Both the position numbers and the translations under genes were made by a program. Below are positions 1 through 6,487 of a stretch of DNA of 19,739 bases, piece after piece (position 1 is the stretch's first letter; each line of letters begins with the position of its first letter). The notes beneath the pieces are model-generated. The model made no database searches. It was not told the origin of the DNA and saw only the letters and a program-made list of their open reading frames with translations. The stretch comes from an uncultured Terrimonas sp. (GTDB lineage: Bacteria > Bacteroidota > Bacteroidia > Chitinophagales > Chitinophagaceae): NCBI GenBank assembly GCA_946886925.1, contig CAMPJQ010000004.1:1-19739 (forward strand). The letters run 5' to 3'.

Positions 1-214
1 CTAACAGAATAATTCACAATGACTAAGTTAAATTTTAGTCTAATCTAAAAATATTTTTTCATTTTTTAAAATTTTACCTGCAATTTTTTTGTAACAGGTG
101 GAAATCAGGAATAAAGGATGCCTTTAAAGCACCCTGAGATTTGAAGCTGGATGAAATGCCGGGTGATTGATCCTGTTTTTTATGTGGTGGAAAATGTAAA
201 AAGCCATATTTTAC

Positions 215-1198
215 ATGTTGAAATCCGGTATTATGCAGAAGTTTTTAACCATTTGTGTTGCTGTGCTTATTTTGCTGGCCTGTAAAAGCAAAAAGAAAAA
301 TCTTTCCGGTGAGGACCCGGTAGATATCAATGACTTTATTGAATTTTTCCAGGAGCTTCCGCTGCCTTATTCAGTAGCCGACACCCAGATCAACAGGAAG
401 CTGCCGGATTCCTTGCTGATCAGCACCAAAATACTGAGCCAGTTTGTGCCGGACAGTGTATACAGCGATGACTATGGAAAAAAAACGCATCCTAAATTTT
501 ATGCTTTAGGTAAAATTGAAGAGAAAGACAAGGAAACCTACCTGCTGATAAAGGCTGCAACACTTGCGAAACAGATGGCTTATATATTATGTTTCGATAG
601 AGAAAAAAATTTCAAAGCAGCTATGCCTTTGGTGAGAAATAATCCTGATCACCGGAAATCAATAACAGGCAGTATTGATAAACGTTTAATTATTACTACA
701 AGTCAAACGCAAAAATCTTCCGACGGACAGAATTATTATAAGCTGAATGCCTATGTATACAATAGCGCAGGGGTATTTACCCTTATTAAAATTGAATCAA
801 ATGAACCAGTAGTTCCCAAAGAAGTATACAATCCGATTGATACTTTTTCACGGAAAAATAAGCTTTCTGGCGATTATGTGCAGAACAAAAAGAATTTCGT
901 TTCTATACGGGATGGAAAAGATGCAAAAAAAATTTTATTCTTCGTGCATTTTGAAAGGAAGGATGATTGTTCCGGCGAACTGAAAGGTGAAGCTATGCTG
1001 GTAAAACCCAATGTGGCACAGTACCGCCAAACGGGCGATGCCTGTGTATTGCAACTGGTGTTTTCTGCAAATAAGGTAACGGTCAGTGAAGTGGAGGGTT
1101 GTGGCAATTACCGGGGCATTAAATGTTTTTTTGAGGGAGCTTATGTAAAAAAGAAAGAACCGGCCAAAGGCAAAAAGAAAACCCAGGCTAAAAAGTAA
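215..1198 (+). CDS. Predicted lipoprotein of unknown function, four-Cys C-terminal region
   Basis: I do not recognise a named family. The N-terminus is a lipoprotein signal: a hydrophobic stretch (about residues 9-22) ending in L-L-A-C, with the lipidated Cys at residue 23, followed by a Lys-rich stretch. The charge after the Cys does not look like the acidic surface-export signal of Bacteroidota lipoproteins, so the periplasmic face of a membrane is the likely location (inference). A second in-frame ATG at 233 gives a shorter, more typical signal peptide (Cys at 17) and may be the true start. The C-terminal quarter has four cysteines (C252, C277, C296, C304, counted from 215), the last two in a G-C-G-N-Y-R-G-I-K-C pattern, suggesting a small disulfide-stabilised domain. 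The last 16 residues are very rich in Lys. No neighbour reveals its job. Translation and export are confident; function is unknown. Confidence 0.8.
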   Translation: MLKSGIMQKFLTICVAVLILLACKSKKKNLSGEDPVDINDFIEFFQELPLPYSVADTQINRKLPDSLLISTKILSQFVPDSVYSDDYGKKTHPKFYALGKIEEKDKETYLLIKAATLAKQMAYILCFDREKNFKAAMPLVRNNPDHRKSITGSIDKRLIITTSQTQKSSDGQNYYKLNAYVYNSAGVFTLIKIESNEPVVPKEVYNPIDTFSRKNKLSGDYVQNKKNFVSIRDGKDAKKILFFVHFERKDDCSGELKGEAMLVKPNVAQYRQTGDACVLQLVFSANKVTVSEVEGCGNYRGIKCFFEGAYVKKKEPAKGKKKTQAKK

Positions 1199-1301
1199 AG
1201 ATAAAATACTAATTTATGGTGCCCCACACACGAGGGTGCGGTACTGCAGGATGTAAAAGACGGAAGAATGTATATGGTTTTGATCATTAAATTGTAATTG
1301 A

Positions 1302-2354
1302 ATGAGTGAGGAAAATCACAATCATATTTCCCGCAAGAAGAATGTATATCCTGTAAGCAAATCTTTTAAAAAATATTTAAAACGCTATGGCAGGGAGATA
1401 CAGTTGCCTATTTCTTACGAATCATTAAGGCATTTTCAGGGCGCTATGCCATGTTATAATAAAAATGGCGAAGATACTTTATGGGAAACCGTATTTTACC
1501 ATCAATCGCTTACCCGCGAAATTCATCATGCGCTCATTAGAATATATTCTTTTATCAAAGCAGCGGGAGCCAATCAGGCCGAAGATCATTTGCATGTAGA
1601 AAGAATTGACTTTTGCGTATTCGGCAACTCCCAGCCCTTTCGTGTTAAAGTAGTCAATAACTATAACGACGTATACAGCTATCTCTACATAAAAAAAGCA
1701 GATGCTTCACGTATACTGGGACTGGAATTAGAACACCTCCTGTCGCCATATTATATTAATTACCTGGTTGACAATGATACTTTAATTGAAGAACACATTG
1801 CCGGGGTTCCTGGCGATATGTTTATTAACGAGTTTCTCCACCGCCCGGATTTTAATCCGATACGCATTGCCAAGGAATTTGTGAAATTTAATGAACGTTG
1901 TTTTGCAAGATTACTGGGCGACATGAGAAGCTATAATTTTGTGTTTGATATTACCCAGGATTTTGATGACGTACAATTTTGTATACGTGCTATTGATTTT
2001 GATCAGCAGTCTTATGAAGGACGAAAAAACTTTTACCTGCCACAATTTTTTAAGGAAAACAGGGTTTTTGTGCAATTGGTACAGCAGCATCTTAATACTG
2101 AGGTAATAGAGCAATACCGGCAGGAGGAGCGTGCCCAGCTTTTTAAACGGATAAAATCACAAAGACATCGCCTCGGTGATTTGAAAGCATCGGTTGACAC
2201 GGACGAACTGGCGCCTCCTGAAAAAATAGAACAACTGGCGCACGAACTGGCTCAATATTTCGGCAACGAAAAATTTATTGAATGTCACAGCATGGCTGAA
2301 ATTCTTCGTATACACCTCAGAGAACTAGTGGTAACACATTTGTATAAAACATGA
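1302..2354 (+). CDS. Hypothetical protein with degenerate kinase/APH-like motifs
   Basis: Cytoplasmic protein of 350 residues with no signal peptide or membrane helix. Not recognised as a named family. In the central part several motifs occur in the order and spacing of the protein-kinase/aminoglycoside-phosphotransferase fold: a candidate lysine strand (F113-R-V-K116-V-V), a hinge-like T160-L-I-E-E-H, a catalytic-loop-like L205-G-D207-M-R-S-Y-N212 with Asp and Asn five apart as in HGDxxxxN, and I231-D232-F-D234 resembling the metal-binding I-D-F-D. The usual His before G-D is replaced by Leu and there is no clear glycine-rich loop. The C-terminal 90 residues are charged and probably helical. 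It ends 45 bases before mlaE on the same strand, so co-transcription is possible, though a candidate promoter sits in that gap. The kinase-like assignment is inference; the gene itself is solid by length and codon use. Confidence 0.8.
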   Translation: MSEENHNHISRKKNVYPVSKSFKKYLKRYGREIQLPISYESLRHFQGAMPCYNKNGEDTLWETVFYHQSLTREIHHALIRIYSFIKAAGANQAEDHLHVERIDFCVFGNSQPFRVKVVNNYNDVYSYLYIKKADASRILGLELEHLLSPYYINYLVDNDTLIEEHIAGVPGDMFINEFLHRPDFNPIRIAKEFVKFNERCFARLLGDMRSYNFVFDITQDFDDVQFCIRAIDFDQQSYEGRKNFYLPQFFKENRVFVQLVQQHLNTEVIEQYRQEERAQLFKRIKSQRHRLGDLKASVDTDELAPPEKIEQLAHELAQYFGNEKFIECHSMAEILRIHLRELVVTHLYKT

Positions 2355-2369
2355 TTGGGCTTTTTCAGG

Positions 2370-2377
2370 TATTTTTG
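2370..2377 (+). promoter_or_regulatory. Candidate -7 promoter element before mlaE
   Basis: TATTTTTG matches the Bacteroidota -7 consensus TAnnTTTG and lies 22 bases before the mlaE ATG. The nearest upstream TTTG (2339-2342) is 27 bases away, longer than the usual spacing to the -33 element, so the match is incomplete. If used, mlaE and mlaF would be transcribed apart from the kinase-like gene. Confidence 0.35.
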
Positions 2378-2399
2378 TTGCAAATAATAAAAGAACCGC

Positions 2400-3137
2400 A
2401 TGAATTTTTTTAATCATTTTGGCCGTTATTTATTGATGATAAAAGGTATGCTTACCAGGCCCGAAAACTGGAAAATGTATTGGAAAGAATTGATGCACCA
2501 ATGTTCGGATATTGGTATCGGATCATTAGGCATTGTAGTGGTGGTAGCTCTATTTATTGGTGCGGTATCTACTTTGCAAACGGCTTACCAGTTGGTGAGT
2601 AATCTTATTCCCAAATCAACCATCGCGCAAATAGTACGTGATACGGTGATTCTTGAGTTTGCCCCCACCATTTCATGCATTGTGCTGGCAGGTGTTGTGG
2701 GCAGCAAAATTGCAAGTGAACTGGGTAATATGCGGGTGAGTGAACAAATTGATGCCCTGGAAATTATGGGTATCAACACCAAAGCCTACCTGATCATGCC
2801 CAAGATACTGGCATCTTTTATTATGATCCCTTTGCTGGTGATCGTTGCGGGCGTATTGGGTATTTGGGGTGGGCGCCTCGCCGGAACCATGGCTGTCATT
2901 CTTTCCCGCGAAGAATTTGACCAGGGATTGTTAAGTGGTTTTCAGCCATTTAATGTAAGGTTTGCGTTGTATAAAGCGTATACATTTGCTTTTATTATTT
3001 CAAGTATACCCGCCTATTTTGGGTATTTTGTAAAAGGTGGCGCACTGGAAATCGGAAAGGCAAGCACTACCGCCGTTGTTACCAGTTGTATAATGATATT
3101 ATTCGCTGATTATGTACTGGCGGCCCTGCTCTTATAA
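2400..3137 (+). CDS. mlaE: MlaE/YrbE-family ABC transporter permease
   Basis: Integral inner-membrane permease of an Mla-type (MCE) ABC transporter, a family that moves phospholipids or other lipids between the inner and outer membranes. At 245 residues it has the usual family length. Residues 88-124 carry the family signature: a pore-lining segment with A98-G-V-V-G-S-K, then the cytoplasmic coupling helix S-E-L-G-N-M-R, then E115-Q-I-D-A-L-E-I-M-G. Hydrophobic segments lie near residues 43-65, 88-105, 133-158, 190-212 and 225-245. The family often has a Pro shortly after the M-G of this motif; here it reads G-I-N-T. The gene is followed after 16 bases by the ATPase gene, so they form an operon. 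Assignment is strong; the cargo and direction of transport are not visible. Confidence 0.93.
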   Translation: MNFFNHFGRYLLMIKGMLTRPENWKMYWKELMHQCSDIGIGSLGIVVVVALFIGAVSTLQTAYQLVSNLIPKSTIAQIVRDTVILEFAPTISCIVLAGVVGSKIASELGNMRVSEQIDALEIMGINTKAYLIMPKILASFIMIPLLVIVAGVLGIWGGRLAGTMAVILSREEFDQGLLSGFQPFNVRFALYKAYTFAFIISSIPAYFGYFVKGGALEIGKASTTAVVTSCIMILFADYVLAALLL

Positions 3138-3153
3138 AAATCAATGTATATTT

Positions 3154-3954
3154 ATGATTGAAATAAAAGATTTACATAAAAGTTTTGGAGATAAAGTAGT
3201 GATCAATGATGTAAGTGCAGTAATGGAAGCAGGCAAAGCCAATCTTATTATTGGAGCCAGCGGAAGCGGCAAGACTGTTTTTATGAAATGTTTGGTTGGG
3301 CTGTTTGAACCCGATGGAGGAGAAATATTATATAACGGCCAAAGTTTTACTGTAATGGAAGATGAAGAAAGAAAGGAACTACGCCAGCAAATTGGTATGT
3401 TATTCCAGGGATCGGCTTTGTTCGACAGCCAGACCGTTGAACAGAACGTAATGTTCCCATTGGATATGTTTACACGGTTAACGTATCCGGAAAAATTAAA
3501 GAAGGTAAATGAAGTTTTAGACAGGGTTAATCTTAAGGATGCCAACAAAAAATTTCCGGCAGAAATAAGCGGGGGTATGAAAAAGCGGGTGGGTATTGCA
3601 CGGGCTATCGTGTTAAATCCAAAATATCTTTTTTGTGATGAGCCCAATTCGGGGCTTGATCCGCAAACCTCGCTGGTAATTGACAAATTAATTTACGAGG
3701 TTACCAAAGAATTTAATATGACTACGGTTATTAATACACACGACATGAACAGTGTAATGGAGATTGGGGATCATATCATTTATATGTACGAGGGTGAAAA
3801 GGAGTGGGAGGGGAACAATAAACAGATCATATACAGCAAAAGTAAAAAACTCAATGATTTTATTTTTGCTTCGGAGTTTTTGCAGGATGTAAAAGCCATG
3901 CGCATGTTAGAGGCCGAAGGTAAAGTGCCCAATGGCAAAAATGACAGCAATTAA
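3154..3954 (+). CDS. mlaF: MlaF-family ABC transporter ATP-binding protein
   Basis: Cytoplasmic ATPase that powers the MlaE permease encoded just upstream. From the ATG at 3154 it has 266 residues and all ABC motifs: Walker A G34-A-S-G-S-G-K40-T, Q-loop Q85 in L-F-Q-G-S-A-L-F (the typical MlaF form), signature S139-G-G-M-K-K-R, Walker B Y-L-F-C-D162-E163-P, D-loop S-G-L-D and H-loop H196 in N-T-H-D. An in-frame ATG at 3112 lies inside mlaE and would add 14 residues unlike the family, so 3154 is preferred because M-I-E-I-K-D-L-H-K-S-F is the normal ABC beginning. No MCE-domain (MlaD) gene follows, although Bacteroidota often place one there. Assignment is strong. Confidence 0.93.
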   Translation: MIEIKDLHKSFGDKVVINDVSAVMEAGKANLIIGASGSGKTVFMKCLVGLFEPDGGEILYNGQSFTVMEDEERKELRQQIGMLFQGSALFDSQTVEQNVMFPLDMFTRLTYPEKLKKVNEVLDRVNLKDANKKFPAEISGGMKKRVGIARAIVLNPKYLFCDEPNSGLDPQTSLVIDKLIYEVTKEFNMTTVINTHDMNSVMEIGDHIIYMYEGEKEWEGNNKQIIYSKSKKLNDFIFASEFLQDVKAMRMLEAEGKVPNGKNDSN

Positions 3955-4103
3955 CGTATGGTTGTCCGTTGTCCCGCCTTTACCAAATTTATAGGTTGCT
4001 GAAAACCTGTACTGCCTAACATACAAATGCAAGTGTGTAAAAGCAACAGCGAATATACCAGTGTATATATTATTATATCTGTTAAACGACCTAAACTTTT
4101 GCT

Positions 4104-5108
4104 TTGATCTACCATTTGATTTATCTGCCATATTACGTTCTTCGCACGTCTCCCGGGGAAATGTCGAAACTGATGCGATATGTGAAAAATGAAAAAAACG
4201 TTTCTACCGTCTTTTTACTGAAGGATATATTGTTTTCATCCATAAAGTATAAAATTTCTTTTATGGACTATTTCTCCTTCAGATTTTATAACCTTGAAGC
4301 GGATCAACGGAACGAGTACATGGGATCAGGTGCAATGTATGAGTACCAGTTAAAAATGAATCCCAAAAAACACAGAATTGTGCTCTCTGATAAAATAGCA
4401 TTTCTAAAAAAGTTTGACGATTTTGCCGGCAGGAACTGGGCTACACTCAATATGATCAAAGCGGAGGCCGGACTTGCAGATATTTTTTTGCACTGCGCTT
4501 CTGGTAAAATTGTTTTAAAGCATTCACGTGGACAAGCTGGTAAAGAGGTTGAAGTTTGTAACACTGCTTGCCTGAACAGGGAAAGCTTGATTGAAAAAAT
4601 GGAAAGAAATAATTTTAACCTCCTCGAAATGTATGTTTTGCAAAATGATGCATTGATGAATTTATCGCCCTCGGCGCTTAATACAGTACGCCTGGTTACG
4701 CAACTGCATAAAGAGGAAGTGATTATTATAACTGCGAGATTGCGGATCAGTATCAATTCGAAGGTAGACAATGTGTCTGCCGGTAATATTGTTGCACCCG
4801 TAGATAAAAAATCAGGAAAGGTGATAGGTCCCGGGATATACGCCGATATCACCAAACCCGATGAATATACACATCCGGTTACAGGGCTTCAATTTATTGG
4901 GTTCGAAATTCCTTTCTGGAACGAATGTATTCAATTGGTTACACAGGCGGCATTACGTATTCCGGAAAACCGTTCCATAGGATGGGATGTTGCCATCACC
5001 AACACTGGACCGCTTTTAATTGAAGGTAATCATAACTGGCATTATCTTATTTTACAAATGCCCGATAAGAAAGGATATAAAAAGGAAATGCTGAAATATA
5101 TGGATTAG
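4104..5108 (+). CDS. Sugar-transfer-associated ATP-grasp enzyme (ATPgrasp_ST-like)
   Basis: ATP-grasp fold protein, predicted to join a carboxylate to an amine or alcohol with ATP. It resembles the sugar-transfer-associated branch often found with polysaccharide or cell-surface glycan genes. Visible motifs, numbered from 4104: V-L-K139 with a following G-Q-A-G-K loop for ATP binding; hinge-like N-L-L-E175; N193-T-V-R-L-V-T; R214 with V221-D-N and a Gly/Ala-rich G-N-I-V; and the metal site G293-W-D295-V-A-I-T with L305-I-E307-G-N309. The start is uncertain: the open frame begins after a stop at 4092 and the longest form uses TTG at 4104, while the first ATG is at 4161 (19 residues later, preceded by GGGG). 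The first residues are hydrophobic and could be real. No glycan genes lie beside it, and the actual substrate is unknown. It is separated from mlaF by 149 bases and converges with sucD. Confidence 0.82.
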   Translation: MIYHLIYLPYYVLRTSPGEMSKLMRYVKNEKNVSTVFLLKDILFSSIKYKISFMDYFSFRFYNLEADQRNEYMGSGAMYEYQLKMNPKKHRIVLSDKIAFLKKFDDFAGRNWATLNMIKAEAGLADIFLHCASGKIVLKHSRGQAGKEVEVCNTACLNRESLIEKMERNNFNLLEMYVLQNDALMNLSPSALNTVRLVTQLHKEEVIIITARLRISINSKVDNVSAGNIVAPVDKKSGKVIGPGIYADITKPDEYTHPVTGLQFIGFEIPFWNECIQLVTQAALRIPENRSIGWDVAITNTGPLLIEGNHNWHYLILQMPDKKGYKKEMLKYMD

Positions 5109-5117
5109 CGGGGTTTT

Positions 5118-5136
5118 AACTGCTTCAGCAGCGGTT
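5118..5136. terminator. Weak hairpin between convergent genes
   Basis: A 7-bp stem (AACTGCT with AGCGGTT, one G-T wobble) and a 5-base loop fill the 26-base gap between the ATP-grasp gene and sucD and touch the sucD stop codon. The T-run lies before the stem on the plus strand rather than after it, so a simple intrinsic terminator is not well supported. The position between two convergent ends is the main argument. Confidence 0.3.
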
Positions 5137-6034
5137 ATATCTTTGCCGGTTTCTTTACTGCTTTCATAGCCATTACTTCAGCCATTGTTTTACCAATATC
5201 TGCGGGGCTGTCGGCAACCGAAATACCACATTCCCGTAAAATCTTCATTTTGGCCGCTGCCGTATCATCTGCACCGCCAACAATAGCGCCTGCATGGCCC
5301 ATACGCCTTCCCGGAGGAGCAGTTTGACCGGCTATGAAACCAACTACTGGTTTGGTACCATTTTCTTTAACCCACCTTGCTGCTTCTGCTTCCATGCTGC
5401 CGCCAATTTCGCCAATCATTACAATGGCGTCTGTTTCATCATCATTCATGAATAATTCTACAGCTTCTTTGGTTGTAGTGCCAATAATAGGATCACCGCC
5501 TATTCCAATGGCAGTAGAAATGCCTAACCCGGCTTTAGCCACCTGGTCTGCAGCTTCATAGGTAAGTGTTCCGGATTTGGAAACAATACCAATTCTTCCC
5601 TTTTTAAAGATAAACCCCGGCATGATGCCCACTTTACATTCGTCTGCCGTAATAACACCCGGGCAATTAGGACCAATAAGTCTTGATGAAGTACCGGCAA
5701 GATAATGTTTGGCCTTGATCATATCCTGAACGGGTATACCTTCTGTTATACAAATAATAAGACCGATCCCCGCTTCAGCGGCTTCTACAATGGCATCGGA
5801 GGCAAATGCAGGAGGCACAAAAATAATCGATACATCAGCGCCGGTGTCTTTTACGGCATCTGCAACAGTGTTGAATACCGGGCGGTCTAAGTGCTGTTGT
5901 CCGCCTTTGCCCGGCGTAACACCACCCACAACCTGCGTTCCGTATTCTATCATCTGGGTGGCATGAAAAGTACCTTCAGTTCCCGTAAAACCCTGAACAA
6001 TTATTTTAGACCGCTTATTAACTAAAACCGACAT
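5135..6034 (-). CDS. sucD: Succinyl-CoA ligase (ADP-forming) alpha subunit
   Basis: Alpha subunit of succinyl-CoA synthetase, which converts succinyl-CoA, ADP (or GDP) and phosphate into succinate, CoA and ATP in the TCA cycle. It binds CoA and is transiently phosphorylated on a histidine. The sequence has the CoA-binding Rossmann start (I12-V-Q-G-F-T-G-T-E-G), the G120-P-N-C-P-G loop, S152-K-S-G-T-L-T-Y-E and the phosphohistidine motif G246-H247-A-G-A. At 299 residues it has the normal full length. The beta-subunit gene sucC, the obligate partner, is not adjacent; separated sucC and sucD occur in this phylum. A candidate promoter lies about 35 bases upstream. Identification is very secure. 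Confidence 0.97.
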   Translation of the reverse strand: MSVLVNKRSKIIVQGFTGTEGTFHATQMIEYGTQVVGGVTPGKGGQQHLDRPVFNTVADAVKDTGADVSIIFVPPAFASDAIVEAAEAGIGLIICITEGIPVQDMIKAKHYLAGTSSRLIGPNCPGVITADECKVGIMPGFIFKKGRIGIVSKSGTLTYEAADQVAKAGLGISTAIGIGGDPIIGTTTKEAVELFMNDDETDAIVMIGEIGGSMEAEAARWVKENGTKPVVGFIAGQTAPPGRRMGHAGAIVGGADDTAAAKMKILRECGISVADSPADIGKTMAEVMAMKAVKKPAKI

Positions 6035-6068
6035 GATGTATAATATTATTACTGTTAAAATAGCTGCG

Positions 6069-6076
6069 CAAAAATA
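6069..6076 (-). promoter_or_regulatory. Candidate -7 promoter element for sucD
   Basis: Read on the minus strand this is TATTTTTG, matching the Bacteroidota consensus TAnnTTTG, 34 bases before the sucD ATG. No good TTTG at -33 is present; the corresponding stretch reads TTTTAA. A start about seven bases downstream would give a leader of about 25 bases. Confidence 0.4.
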
Positions 6077-6161
6077 GGGGAATTTCAGGGATTATTAAAA
6101 GAAGAGCATTTCAGGGATGCATTTCAATAGAGCACTTATGGATCAAACGGCATTAAGTTTA

Positions 6162-6239
6162 TTAGGCTTTCTTGCCGCCCGGACGAAACCCCGCAAGAAT
6201 GGAATCTTTCGGGCTGGCGTTCGGACGGGCCTCGCACAT
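6162..6239 (-). repeat. GC-rich patch, possible interspersed repeat or 25-codon mini-ORF
   Basis: A sharply GC-rich block in AT-rich intergenic DNA. On the minus strand it reads as an ATG-to-stop frame of 25 codons (M-C-E-A-R-P-N-A-S-P-K-D at the start, F-R-P-G-G-K-K-A at the end). I have an impression that near-identical short reading frames recur in intergenic DNA of Chitinophagaceae and relatives, which would make this an interspersed repeat rather than a gene, but only one copy lies in this window and I cannot verify it. There is no inverted repeat or transposase to define an element. Confidence 0.35.
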
Positions 6240-6487
6240 TTTTACGCCTTGCGTTATATTGAGCATGCTGTTCCATTAACAATAGCTCTCATTATAAAAC
6301 ATGATGTATTGATCTCATACTGCATCACTGTATTTTCATCATGCCTGTGTTACATTTTTATTCTTTAACACACAGGATCACAGCTACGCAAGCGCACATA
6401 AATAGATCCACATCTATTGTATTCCTATGTGTCTATATGTTATTTTTTGAAACGCATGGCATCATGGTATGTGCAGGTATTTATTAT

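Larger units (their letters stand above)
6035..6487. other. 453-base gap between sucD and pbpC
   Basis: No gene is supported here. The part next to sucD holds its likely promoter. In the middle is a GC-rich patch (6162-6239, listed separately). The part next to the pbpC end is AT-rich and contains a perfect inverted repeat, AATAGAT-CCAC-ATCTATT at 6401-6418, nested in a looser pairing of ACACA (6370-6374) and GGA (6375-6377) with TCC (6423-6425) and TGTGT (6428-6432). An 83-codon open frame on the plus strand (6117-6368) crosses the patch but has no family resemblance and odd composition, so I treat it as chance. Confidence 0.6.

Noticed and set aside
1213..1293. Coding-like tail (H-E-G-A-V-L-Q-D-V-K-D-G-R) in the gap before the kinase-like gene
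   Set aside because: It reads like the end of a protein and could be a gene relic, but the frame is closed by a stop a few codons upstream and I cannot match it to a parent gene.
3141..3686. 181-codon open frame antisense to mlaF
   Set aside because: Covers the Walker and signature motifs of mlaF in reverse; no independent evidence.
4304..4855. 183-codon open frame antisense to the ATP-grasp gene
   Set aside because: The opposite strand encodes a recognisable enzyme with conserved motifs over the same bases; the antisense product has no family features.
6117..6368. 83-codon plus-strand frame in the sucD-pbpC gap
   Set aside because: Composition changes abruptly through the GC-rich patch, no start signal and no family resemblance; more likely chance or repeat-derived.
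6401..6418. AATAGAT-CCAC-ATCTATT hairpin as a pbpC terminator
   Set aside because: Short AT-rich 7-bp stem about 70 bases past the stop with no T-run following on the minus strand.
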